Assembly (NCBI GenBank): GCA_011522945.1
Contig: WTHY01000145.1
Span: forward strand, 6,464 to 30,600
Length of the DNA stretch: 24,137 nucleotides
Direction: 5' to 3'
DNA from: Alphaproteobacteria bacterium
GTDB lineage: Bacteria; Pseudomonadota; Alphaproteobacteria; Puniceispirillales; Puniceispirillaceae
Shown here one piece after another: positions 8,013 to 15,654 of the stretch; positions within the stretch are counted from its first letter, which is position 1; each line of letters begins with the position of its first letter. Both the position numbers and the translations under genes were made by a program. The notes under the pieces were generated by a model. The model was not told the origin of the DNA, searched no databases, and worked only from the letters and a program-made list of their open reading frames with translations.

Positions 8013-9182
8013 ATGCAACAGAGATTTATACCCTTCATTTTAGTCGCAGGACTTTTGATTGTGACTCTTATCGGCATTTTTGCACTCACATCAGCTCCAG
8101 ATGACGATGGAACCCCAGCCCAAGAAACAGTCTTATCTGTGTCCTCAACAGTTGGTGCTACAGACACAATCCAGTCTGAAACACAGGAGGAGACGAAGGA
8201 TACAGCAATTTCACAAGACCAATCTGCGCAAACAGCAGGCGATATTGTTATACCAGCGCCTGTTCTCAAAGCTGACGAGACTGAGCCAGCATCAGATGCA
8301 GACTTATCATTGGCAAATGAAGAAACAGAGGCTGAGCCAACATTTGCGATTACAGTAGCTCGTGTGAATCCAGATGGCTCGTCACTATTTGCTGGTGTTG
8401 CAGAGGCAGATGCTACCATCCAATTGCAAGATGGAAAGACATTGCTGGATGAGACAACATCAGATGCAAATGGCGAGTGGGTCTCAATTCCAGCTGAAAA
8501 GCTGAGTGCTGGCCCGCATATTATCATCCTCACAATGCGTACAAAAGATGGGCGTATTGCAACAGCAAACATGTCACTTGTTGTTGAAATAGCAGCAACA
8601 AAGACAGACAAGCCGCTTGTCGCCCTTGTGCCGCAAGATGATACTAACGCGCCTATCTTGCTACAATCACCAGATGCTGATGCTGATATCGAAGTGATAG
8701 AAGAAGATGTTGCTGAGATTGCTGTCCCAGCTACAGTCCCAGCTATCTCCATCCAATCCCTCTCGCTCTCATCCACAGACAGGTTGCGGGTTCGTGGCCG
8801 CTTCTCTGCTGGACAGCGCATCTCTGGAGCACTTCAAGATAAGCCTCTTATGGAGACAAGTATGTCTAATGAGGGGCGCTGGTCAGCACTTGTTGATGTG
8901 TCTGGCCTCTCAAGCGAACCAGAAACATTAGAAATAATGCTTCATGATGATTTAGGCATGGTTGTGGCGCGCACTGGGCTTGCACTTGATAAAAATAATA
9001 TCAATCGCGGCCTTAATGATAATGAAATGGTTGTTGTCCAAAAGGGTGACGCATTATGGCGCATAGCCTATCGCACATATGGAAAAGGGGTTCGTTATGT
9101 CGAAATTGTTCGCCGGAACCAAGATCAAATTAGTGACCCTGATATGATTTTCCCGAACCAGATATTTGTTTTACCAAATTAA
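8013..9182 (+). CDS. Membrane-anchored Ig-like/LysM peptidoglycan-binding protein
   Basis: The 389-residue protein starts with a short positive segment and one hydrophobic helix (about 6-25), which probably anchors it in the inner membrane facing the periplasm. Residues 26-110 are acidic and rich in Thr, Ser, Ala and Gln, as in a flexible linker. Two regions (about 113-192 and 245-325) resemble bacterial Ig-like beta modules, each with a G-E/R-W core (NGEW, EGRW). The C-terminal 50 residues (339-388) form a LysM domain with KGDALWRIA and a PNQIFVLP ending, which should bind peptidoglycan glycan strands. No catalytic domain is seen. AAGGGAG at about 7996-8002 supports the ATG. It leads a plus-strand run with the two phospholipid-type genes. 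The exact role is unknown. Confidence 0.85.
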   Translation: MQQRFIPFILVAGLLIVTLIGIFALTSAPDDDGTPAQETVLSVSSTVGATDTIQSETQEETKDTAISQDQSAQTAGDIVIPAPVLKADETEPASDADLSLANEETEAEPTFAITVARVNPDGSSLFAGVAEADATIQLQDGKTLLDETTSDANGEWVSIPAEKLSAGPHIIILTMRTKDGRIATANMSLVVEIAATKTDKPLVALVPQDDTNAPILLQSPDADADIEVIEEDVAEIAVPATVPAISIQSLSLSSTDRLRVRGRFSAGQRISGALQDKPLMETSMSNEGRWSALVDVSGLSSEPETLEIMLHDDLGMVVARTGLALDKNNINRGLNDNEMVVVQKGDALWRIAYRTYGKGVRYVEIVRRNQDQISDPDMIFPNQIFVLPN

Positions 9183-9235
9183 CGTAATCTCAAAGCTATA
9201 AAAAGCAGCGCCTCAGGATATAGGGTAATCTGGAC

Positions 9236-9874
9236 ATGCAAATTTCAGAGATGCTTTCGCTAAAATCCGTCATATCGCAGACAAGCTTTCCGATTATGGC
9301 AGGCGCTGCACTCATCACTGTCATTCTGACATTTATAGCGCTGCCTTTAGGTGTGCTGAGCCTTGCTGGGACGTTGTATCTTTATTTCTTATGCAGACCT
9401 CTTTTGCAGCCTGTAAGCGCGGCAGGCTGCGTCGTTGCGCCGGCTGAAGGCGTGATTACAGCGCTTAGCACCTCATCAAAAGGGCATCATATCCGCATAC
9501 AGCAAAGATGGGATGGGCGTCTATCACTTGGCATGCCGATTTCCGGGCGTGTAGACCAAAATCTATTTGTGGATGGCGCCTATCTGCCCCTCTGCGATGC
9601 TGCGTCTGAGGCTATGAATGCAAGACGGGAGTTTCGTATTGAGGCAAATGATGGTGAAATTTTTGAACTTATCCAGTGGGGGACCCCAACCAGTCGATAT
9701 TTGTTCTCTTCAGTTTTGGAGGGCGAGATGCGCACAACAGGAACTGTATTTGGCCTAACTATGTTTGCTGGCATGATAGAGCTTATTATACCAGAGAGTT
9801 ACACAGTTTCAGCTGTTGAAGGCGCCTATGCTATTGCTGGTCAGACTGTGCTTGCCAAAAAGCAGCTGCCATGA
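9236..9874 (+). CDS. Phosphatidylserine-decarboxylase-like protein, catalytic residues missing
   Basis: This 212-residue protein aligns with the short type of phosphatidylserine decarboxylase (Psd), which makes phosphatidylethanolamine using a self-generated pyruvoyl group. Two hydrophobic segments (about 18-37 and 38-56) precede CRPLLQP, which matches the family FRDPxRxxP. APAEG (68-72) stands where SPADG is expected, so the Asp is replaced by Glu. The region carrying the catalytic His (VHVNR) is deleted, and the sequence runs straight into MPISGRV (100-106). FGLTMFAGMIELIIP (172-186) stands for the FGLIRFGSRVDVYLP block, so the Gly-Ser self-cleavage site is lost. The C-terminal IAGQTVLA matches Psd. 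The frame is intact, so it is probably a retained pseudoenzyme rather than a decayed gene. An AGGATATAGGG stretch lies upstream of the ATG. Confidence 0.75.
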   Translation: MQISEMLSLKSVISQTSFPIMAGAALITVILTFIALPLGVLSLAGTLYLYFLCRPLLQPVSAAGCVVAPAEGVITALSTSSKGHHIRIQQRWDGRLSLGMPISGRVDQNLFVDGAYLPLCDAASEAMNARREFRIEANDGEIFELIQWGTPTSRYLFSSVLEGEMRTTGTVFGLTMFAGMIELIIPESYTVSAVEGAYAIAGQTVLAKKQLP

Positions 9875-9942
9875 TGTCACCTTATATTGACGACGATCGG
9901 CAACACACATACGTAGTTTCGGCAGGATAGAAGTAAATCACG

Positions 9943-10548
9943 ATGTTTGATGCGCATATTAGGCCATATATCGACCCGCCACTTCATCAAATAGCCCGTC
10001 TATGCCTCGTCGTTGGTCTAAATGCCAATAGGGTAACAGCTATTGGGTTTTTGTGCGGTGTGAGTTCAGCTCTATGTATCTATCTGGGCGTTTATCATCT
10101 TGCTTTTTTGTTTTTCTGCCTAAACAGGCTGGCTGATGGGCTTGATGGTGCCGTTGCCCGTCTTACGAAATCATCTGACCGTGGTGGGTATTTTGATATT
10201 GTTGCAGATTTTCTTTTTTATGCTCTAATTCCCTTTGCTTTTGGGGCTGCAGATCCGGATGCCCGCCTTGCTGCTTTGTTTCTGATATTCAGTTTTGTGG
10301 GCACAGGGACAAGTTTTCTAGCCTATGCCATCATTGCTGCAAAACAGAAACTAAGTACAGATATCCGAGGCAAAAAGAGCTTTTTCTATCTTGGTGGGCT
10401 TACTGAAGGTGCTGAAACTATCTTTGTTCTAGGCCTAGTCATTTTATGGCCTTCTTTATTTGTGCCAGCGGCCTGGGTTTTTGGTTGTTTATGCTGGGTA
10501 ACAACAGCAACGCGCTGTTTGTCTGCCTGGCAGGATTTTACAGAATAA
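9943..10548 (+). CDS. CDP-alcohol phosphatidyltransferase family protein
   Basis: This 201-residue integral membrane protein carries the family signature at 65-89: Asp65, Asp68-Gly69, Ala72-Arg73, Gly81, Asp85 and Asp89. These residues bind the metal and the CDP group in enzymes that move a phosphatidyl unit from CDP-diacylglycerol to an alcohol. Hydrophobic stretches at about 33-60, 88-102, 108-133 and 157-187 suggest several membrane helices. The acceptor alcohol cannot be read from the sequence. It does not look like typical alphaproteobacterial PssA or PgsA. In many genomes a psd gene is followed by pssA, and the order here copies that pair with divergent members. AGGATAG precedes the ATG, and the gap to the upstream Psd-like gene is 68 bp. 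Confidence 0.85.
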   Translation: MFDAHIRPYIDPPLHQIARLCLVVGLNANRVTAIGFLCGVSSALCIYLGVYHLAFLFFCLNRLADGLDGAVARLTKSSDRGGYFDIVADFLFYALIPFAFGAADPDARLAALFLIFSFVGTGTSFLAYAIIAAKQKLSTDIRGKKSFFYLGGLTEGAETIFVLGLVILWPSLFVPAAWVFGCLCWVTTATRCLSAWQDFTE

Positions 10549-10606
10549 CTTGAAAATCTCGATAGAATGCCACACATCTATGGCACAGATGAACTGCTTA
10601 TTTGTG

Positions 10607-10623
10607 CAAGCGAATGAAGGAAA
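10607..10623 (+). repeat. 17-nt repeat, copy 1 (msrB leader)
   Basis: CAAGCGAATGAAGGAAA here is identical to 17200-17216. In both places it contains the AAGGA ribosome site just ahead of a start codon, msrB in this case. It may be coincidence or a shared translation-control element. Confidence 0.4.
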
Positions 10624-10629
10624 GACAAA

Positions 10630-11031
10630 ATGACTGATGATAATCGGAAAACTGACGCAGAGTGGAAGTCACAACTGACAGATGAGCAGTATCAAATTAC
10701 ACGCAAATCTGGAACAGAACGGGCTTTTACTGGCAAATATTGGGATAATCACGAAGAGGGCCAATATAGCTGTGTATGTTGCGGCGCGGCGCTGTTTGAG
10801 TCTGATACAAAATATGATTCTGGCTCAGGCTGGCCTAGTTTCCATAGCCCGGCTGTACCTGAAAATATTGGTGAGAAAGAAGATCGCAGTCTTTTTGCAA
10901 CTAGAACAGAAGTGCATTGTGCACAATGTGAGGCACATTTAGGACATGTTTTTCCAGATGGGCCAGAGCCAACAGGGCTCCGCTATTGTATTAATTCTGC
11001 AGCATTGGATTTTGAAAAATCCGAGAGCTGA
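10630..11031 (+). CDS. msrB: Peptide methionine (R)-S-oxide reductase
   Basis: MsrB reduces the R-form of methionine sulfoxide in oxidised proteins, using thioredoxin as electron donor. The 133-residue length is typical. Two CxxC pairs, Cys48/Cys51 and Cys97/Cys100, form the structural zinc site. GWPSF (67-71) and RYCIN with the catalytic Cys120 complete the family pattern. The catalytic residue is an ordinary cysteine codon, not selenocysteine. There is no signal peptide, so it is probably cytoplasmic. AAGGA with 8-nt spacing supports the ATG. A terminator overlaps the stop codon. The gene follows the CDP-alcohol transferase by 81 bp and may be read from it or from its own promoter. Confidence 0.96.
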   Translation: MTDDNRKTDAEWKSQLTDEQYQITRKSGTERAFTGKYWDNHEEGQYSCVCCGAALFESDTKYDSGSGWPSFHSPAVPENIGEKEDRSLFATRTEVHCAQCEAHLGHVFPDGPEPTGLRYCINSAALDFEKSES

Positions 11032-11049
11032 CCCGCGGCTCTCCTTTTT
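11023..11049 (+). terminator. Terminator overlapping the msrB stop codon
   Basis: GAGAGCTG (11023-11030) pairs with CGGCTCTC (11036-11043), one pair being G-T, around a 5-nt loop, followed by CTTTTT. The stop codon lies inside the stem-loop. Confidence 0.82.
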
Positions 11050-11069
11050 ATAGAGGGGAGGAGGTCTAA

Positions 11070-11110
11070 AAGGGCGCGGATCAGCTATGGTGTGATGGGC
11101 TAACGCCCTT
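11070..11110 (-). terminator. Possible weak terminator after the EF-hand gene
   Basis: AAGGGCG and CGCCCTT (11070-11076 with 11104-11110) are complementary across a 27-nt loop. On the minus strand the second arm is followed by only a short T run. Position fits termination of the EF-hand gene, but the long loop makes it doubtful. Confidence 0.3.
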
Positions 11111-11135
11111 CCACCAGGTTCATGTGTGATAGCGC

Positions 11136-11546
11136 TTAAGAGCTAGCCTCACTCTTATCTCCATCACCTTGACCTCGTTTCTTGCGCGACTTGTGCGCCT
11201 CTTTGATTTCTGCACGTGTTAAGGTGCCGTTTCCATCTGCATCAATCGTCATAAATCGTTCAATGGCCTTGGCGGAGAATTCATCTGGTGAAATCAGCCC
11301 ATCGCCATTTGCATCCAATGATGAAAAACGCTCACTCAATGAGGTTTGAAGCGTTTCCAGAGTCATCTCTGTGCGCCCAAACCGCATATAGTGGCGCTCT
11401 TTATGTCCTTTGCCCTTTTGCCAGTTTTCTGCATTTGATTTATCGTGATACCGTTCATGTTTTTCTACAGCCACAGCAAGGCCTGCAGCCACAACAAACG
11501 TTGTTGCTAGGCCCCCGCCGATTATCCATTTCACAGTCTTGTGCAT
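11136..11546 (-). CDS. Membrane-anchored EF-hand calcium-binding protein
   Basis: This is a small protein (136 residues from the ATG at 11546). A hydrophobic helix at about 7-27 should anchor it or act as an uncleaved signal. A basic, histidine-rich stretch follows, then two canonical 12-residue EF-hand loops: Asp78 to Glu89 (DANGDGLISPDE) and Asp102 to Glu113 (DADGNGTLTRAE). Both keep all oxygen ligands and the final Glu, so calcium binding is likely. The C-terminal tail is charged. An in-frame GTG at 11558 would add four residues but has no ribosome site, whereas AGAGTGG lies upstream of the ATG. The gene diverges from the shikimate-dehydrogenase-like gene. Partner and function are unknown; periplasmic calcium sensing or buffering is a guess. 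Confidence 0.82.
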   Translation of the reverse strand: MHKTVKWIIGGGLATTFVVAAGLAVAVEKHERYHDKSNAENWQKGKGHKERHYMRFGRTEMTLETLQTSLSERFSSLDANGDGLISPDEFSAKAIERFMTIDADGNGTLTRAEIKEAHKSRKKRGQGDGDKSEASS

Positions 11547-11721
11547 ATCATTATCCACTCTAAGTCATATCTAAATATATCGCGTTGGCAGCCTGTGATA
11601 ATTGGAAACCTCAAAGCTGCGTTTCGTCAGTTCATAGCAATTACTGTGTTAAGAAAAAGGGGCGTGATTAAGGCAGGTTTTTGATTTAATATGGCGAAAA
11701 TCATGAAATGAAGAGATAGTT

Positions 11722-12546
11722 GTGAATTTAGCAATTACAGGAACAACAAAAATTTTTGCCACGCTGGCACATCCTGCTGACCATGTCCGGGCGCCAATGT
11801 TATTTAATGCGCTATTTGCTGAGCGGCAGATTGATCATGTGATGATCCCCATTGATGTTGTGCCAGAGGCATTGCCTGACCTGATAGATGGTTTGCGCGG
11901 GGCAAAAAATTTTATTGGTGCTGCTGTCACCATTCCCCATAAGATGCCACTTGCTGCCATTTGCACTAGGCTAGGTCTTGCTGCGCAGGTCACAGGCGCT
12001 GTAAATGCCGTTCGCTTTGATGCAGACAGACGACTGATTGGTGATAATTTTGATGGGCTAGGCTTCATCGCTGGTCTAACAGGAGAGGGACATAGGCTGG
12101 CCGGCAGACGCGTGCTTCTCGTTGGTGCGGGCGGCGCAGGACGTGCGATAGCTGTTGCGTTGGCTGATCATAAGGATGCGCCTATTGAGAGTCTGCATAT
12201 TGCCAACCGGTCGATAGGCCGTGCTCATGAACTTGCCGATGTAATTCACCGCGCAACAGATTTTCAAGGTGTGCAGGCTGTATCTCTGGATGCTGATAAA
12301 TCTTCATATGATATGATTATTAATGCAACACCACTTGGTTTACATGAGGATGACCCGCTCCCCTTCCAGCTAGATGGATTAGCATCAGAATGTTTGATCT
12401 GTGATATCATCATGGTGCCTGATCAAACCAGATTACTAGCAGAGGCAGAGGCAGCCGGGTTTGCTGTGCATTATGGTCGGCATATGTTTGATTATCAGAT
12501 GATGATCATTGGTAAATTCATTGGTGCTTTGCCACAGGATATGTGA
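11722..12546 (+). CDS. Shikimate dehydrogenase family protein, atypical substrate site
   Basis: This 274-residue protein has the AroE fold: an N-terminal substrate domain, then a Rossmann NADP domain with GAGGAGRA at 135-142. VTIPHK (69-74, catalytic Lys74), GAVNAV (92-97) and GDNFDGLGF (107-115, catalytic Asp111) are kept, so hydride transfer chemistry is likely. The N-terminal motif that holds the shikimate carboxylate differs: where AroE has HSxSP, this protein has HVRAP (21-25), replacing both serines. The usual NTD is NFD here. It is therefore probably a paralogue acting on another polyol acid, such as quinate or an amino-shikimate-like compound, rather than the biosynthetic AroE. The start is GTG at 11722, after AAGAGA at 11711-11716. 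No in-frame ATG lies just upstream. gcrA follows after 96 bp. Confidence 0.8.
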   Translation: MNLAITGTTKIFATLAHPADHVRAPMLFNALFAERQIDHVMIPIDVVPEALPDLIDGLRGAKNFIGAAVTIPHKMPLAAICTRLGLAAQVTGAVNAVRFDADRRLIGDNFDGLGFIAGLTGEGHRLAGRRVLLVGAGGAGRAIAVALADHKDAPIESLHIANRSIGRAHELADVIHRATDFQGVQAVSLDADKSSYDMIINATPLGLHEDDPLPFQLDGLASECLICDIIMVPDQTRLLAEAEAAGFAVHYGRHMFDYQMMIIGKFIGALPQDM

Positions 12547-12642
12547 TTGCAGAAATGAAAATTTCAATGGTTTGTTCCAGGAAACCTTGCATGGCACGAA
12601 GTCTGGGCGTAGAACCATGAGACGATACAAGAAAGGTGCGGT

Positions 12643-13047
12643 ATGGCAGAAGAAACAAATAGCTGGACAGAGGACCGGCTAGAAAAGCTTCGTGATTTAT
12701 GGGCAAAAGGATTGTCTATTTCTCAGATTGGTGAAGAGATGGGCGTAACGCGGAATGCTATTGCTGGCAAGGCACATCGTCTGGGCTTGCCAAAACGGCA
12801 GTCACCAATTGCAAAATCTGCTGCCAAGGCTCCTCAAGAAGACACAGCGGCGCCAGAACCTACAAGAGAGTTACCGCTTCGTTTGGCGTTGAGAAAAATC
12901 CAATGGTCTCGCAGCAAATGTATGTGGCCATCAGGTGACCCAAAGACAGTCGCATTTTCTTTCTGTGGCAATCCTATTTTGCCAGGCAAACCATATTGCG
13001 ACGATCACTGTATCCAAGCCTATACAAATAACCGTGACTCTAGCTAG
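12643..13047 (+). CDS. gcrA: Cell-cycle regulator GcrA
   Basis: GcrA is an alphaproteobacterial transcription factor that binds sigma-70 and promoters bearing methylated GANTC sites, helping to time cell-cycle genes such as ctrA. The N-terminal domain matches well: Trp8 in SWTEDR, then LWAKGLSISQIGEEMG and VTRNAIAGKAHRLGLP (residues 19-50). The C-terminal part has KCMWPSGDP (92-100), FCG (107-109) and PGKPYCDDHC (114-123), the conserved cysteine-rich sigma-binding module. The middle (55-75) is an Ala/Pro linker. AAGGTG precedes the ATG. The 3' end overlaps the proposed pepN start by 14 bp, suggesting coupled translation. No DNA methyltransferase gene (ccrM) is in the window. Confidence 0.93.
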   Translation: MAEETNSWTEDRLEKLRDLWAKGLSISQIGEEMGVTRNAIAGKAHRLGLPKRQSPIAKSAAKAPQEDTAAPEPTRELPLRLALRKIQWSRSKCMWPSGDPKTVAFSFCGNPILPGKPYCDDHCIQAYTNNRDSS

Positions 13048-15649
13048 TACTGCGCCGCAGCAGATATATCGCAAGGATTATATGCCGCCTAGTTTTCATG
13101 TGCGGCAAGCCGACCTGTGTGTGCAAATTTTTGCTGACCATGCCAGCACGCATGTGACCTTGGCTGTTGCGCGGCAATCAGCAGGGCCCCTTCGCCTATA
13201 TGGTGAGACATTAGCTCTTGAAGCTATCACATTAGATAATATGCCCATATCGATAGATGCCTATGAGGTAGATGATGAGGGCCTTCTAATACACACATTA
13301 CCTGACAGCTGCATAGTTCGTGTGTCAGCCCGTCTGGACCCCTATAATAATACAGCTCTTGAAGGCTTATATGCCTCAGGTGGCATGCTATGCACCCAAT
13401 GTGAACCACAAGGTTTTCGCAGAATCTGTTTTTATCCAGATCGTCCTGATGTTATGAGTGTTTTCACAACGCGTATCGAAGCGCCAGTTGAGATGCCTCA
13501 TCTGTTATCAAACGGGAATTTGGTAGAAACAGGCTCTATGCTCGGAGATAGACATTTCGCGGTTTGGCACGACCCGCATCCAAAACCGAGTTATTTATTC
13601 GCGCTGGTCGCTGGGGATTTGGAGCTTGTAGCAGATAAATTTGTGACAGCCTCAGGGCGTGAAGTAACACTCCACATTTATGTTGAGCATGGCAATGCCC
13701 ATCTCACCAAACATGCAATGGAGTCTCTGAAAGCTTCAATGCTATGGGACGAACAGGTTTATGGGCTGGAATATGATCTGGACTTATTCCAGATTGTAGC
13801 GGTTAGCCATTTTAATATGGGCGCTATGGAAAATAAGGGCCTGAATATTTTCAACAGCAAATGTGTATTGGCTGATGAAAAAACCGCTACTGATGATGAT
13901 CTTGGCCGCGTGGAAGCCATTGTTGCGCATGAATATTTTCATAATTGGACAGGAAACCGCGTAACCTGCCGAGACTGGTTCCAGTTAACTCTAAAAGAAG
14001 GGCTGACTGTATTCAGAGATCAGTGTTTTACAGCTGATAGACATGACGCAGGTGTGAAGCGCGCTCAGGATGTTAGCCTGCTGAGGGCCGCACAATTTCC
14101 TGAAGATGCAGGTCCCACAGCGCATCCTATTCGTCCTGAAGCTTATGCAGAGATTAATAACTTTTACACAGCCACTGTCTACGAAAAAGGCTCTGAAATT
14201 ATCCGCATGTTTCATAAGCGCCTAGGCCCGGACGGGTTTAGGAAAGGTATGGATTTGTATTTTGCGCGCCATGACGGGCAAGCTGTTACATGTGATGATT
14301 TTGTTGCTGCTTTAGCTGATGCAAATGCAACAGATTTATCAGACTATATGCGTTGGTATGAACAGGCAGGTACGCCAGAATTAACCATTAAGCGGCAAAA
14401 AGCACCTGACGGTCTAAAGCTTGTGCTATCTCAAAAGCTGCCGGAAACGGCCGCGAAGACGCCGCGCGCGCCTGTGCCAATACCGGTGCCTATTCAGTTG
14501 CTTGGTCCGGACGGCTTGCCAATACCATTCTGCCTTGATACGCAGGGTAAAGACGCGCCAGAACAGTTGCTTGTTCTAGACGAAAAAGAACGTAGCTTCA
14601 CATTGTCTAGTCAAAATGGTGATGTAGAGGCTTTACAGTCAGCGGTTCCTAGTTGGTTGCGTGGATTTTCAGCGCCCGTCACATTGCGGGATGATTTAAG
14701 CGTTGATGAAAGGCTGCATTTAGCAGCTTATGATAGCGATTTATTCAATCGCTGGGATGCGTTGCAGCACCTTCTGACAAAAGCCATTTTAGCTCGTTTG
14801 ATGTCAGCTAGAGATGCCGAGCTTGAGGCAAAAATTGCTGACTCCTACAAGATGGTTTTGTCAGATAAATCTGTAAATGCAGAGTTTCAGGCATTGATGA
14901 TGCGACTGCCGGCTCAAGCTGTATTGGAAGCCGCACAAACTCCTGCTGATCCACCAGCTATATTTGCCCAAAAGTTAGCACTCCAAGCAGAGCTGGCAAC
15001 TATGCTGACGTCAGAGATCACAGCCCATTACAAAGATTTTAGAAACTTGGAGACAGCAGATGCTGGTGCAAGGGCACTCCAGAATATTCTCCTTAATTGG
15101 GGTGTTTCAGCGGAAATGGACGGATTTGCACATCATGCATTGCGACAATCAGAAAGCCTGAATATGACCTTGAGTGCAGGCGCTTTGCAGGCGTTGAATA
15201 TCACCGATACAGATATTAGAGCAAAAGCACTTTCTCAGTTTGAAGAAAAATGGCACATGCAACCGTTGGTTATGGAAAAATATTTTGCGCTTCAAGCCTC
15301 AGCTCCATTTGTTGCTACACCATCACATGTAGAGATGCTGATGGAACATCCACAATTTGACGCTAACAATCCTAACAAACTTCGCTCTACGGTAGGTGTG
15401 TTTGCAGCATCTAATCCATTGCAATTTCATCATGAAAGTGGTGCAGGGTATCGCTTTGTTGCAAAACAGCTAGCTGATATTGATGCAAGAAACCCGCAGA
15501 TTGCGGCTCGTATGGCAGCTACGCTCGCCAGATTTGGCGCCTATGATGAAAGACGTCAGACGCAGATGCGAGAGGCCCTGCAACAGCTTGCTGCCTTTGA
15601 TATCTCTCGCGATTTATCTGAGGTCGTAAGTAAGGCACTCCAAGCCTAG
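13034..15649 (+). CDS. pepN: Aminopeptidase N (M1 family)
   Basis: PepN is a cytoplasmic zinc metallopeptidase that removes N-terminal residues from peptides in protein turnover. The GAMEN exopeptidase motif is at 263-267 and the zinc site HEYFH-x18-E at 299-303 and 322. The C-terminal alpha-helical domain of the E. coli-type enzyme is also present. I choose the GTG at 13034 (871 residues, overlapping gcrA by 14 bp). The family-conserved YRxDYxxP near the N-terminus of E. coli PepN is found here as YRKDYMPP, which begins upstream of the in-frame ATG at 13082. The GTG gives zinc ligands at 299, 303 and 322, against 297, 301 and 320 in E. coli. ATG 13082, with AAGGA at 13073-13077, is the alternative (855 residues) and has the better ribosome site. 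The gene converges on the helicase gene, 5 bp away, with no terminator visible. Confidence 0.95.
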   Translation: MTLASTAPQQIYRKDYMPPSFHVRQADLCVQIFADHASTHVTLAVARQSAGPLRLYGETLALEAITLDNMPISIDAYEVDDEGLLIHTLPDSCIVRVSARLDPYNNTALEGLYASGGMLCTQCEPQGFRRICFYPDRPDVMSVFTTRIEAPVEMPHLLSNGNLVETGSMLGDRHFAVWHDPHPKPSYLFALVAGDLELVADKFVTASGREVTLHIYVEHGNAHLTKHAMESLKASMLWDEQVYGLEYDLDLFQIVAVSHFNMGAMENKGLNIFNSKCVLADEKTATDDDLGRVEAIVAHEYFHNWTGNRVTCRDWFQLTLKEGLTVFRDQCFTADRHDAGVKRAQDVSLLRAAQFPEDAGPTAHPIRPEAYAEINNFYTATVYEKGSEIIRMFHKRLGPDGFRKGMDLYFARHDGQAVTCDDFVAALADANATDLSDYMRWYEQAGTPELTIKRQKAPDGLKLVLSQKLPETAAKTPRAPVPIPVPIQLLGPDGLPIPFCLDTQGKDAPEQLLVLDEKERSFTLSSQNGDVEALQSAVPSWLRGFSAPVTLRDDLSVDERLHLAAYDSDLFNRWDALQHLLTKAILARLMSARDAELEAKIADSYKMVLSDKSVNAEFQALMMRLPAQAVLEAAQTPADPPAIFAQKLALQAELATMLTSEITAHYKDFRNLETADAGARALQNILLNWGVSAEMDGFAHHALRQSESLNMTLSAGALQALNITDTDIRAKALSQFEEKWHMQPLVMEKYFALQASAPFVATPSHVEMLMEHPQFDANNPNKLRSTVGVFAASNPLQFHHESGAGYRFVAKQLADIDARNPQIAARMAATLARFGAYDERRQTQMREALQQLAAFDISRDLSEVVSKALQA

Positions 15650-15654
15650 CATCT

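Noticed and set aside
7961..8821. Long minus-strand open frame (286 residues) opposite the LysM gene
   Set aside because: It is Ser/Thr-rich with no domain or ribosome site and mirrors the Thr/Ala/Asp-rich codons of the real plus-strand gene. It is a composition shadow.
12935..13033. ATG at 12935 as the pepN start (904 residues)
   Set aside because: The extra 33 residues read gcrA sequence in another frame and have no match in PepN proteins. The family N-terminus begins near 13034.
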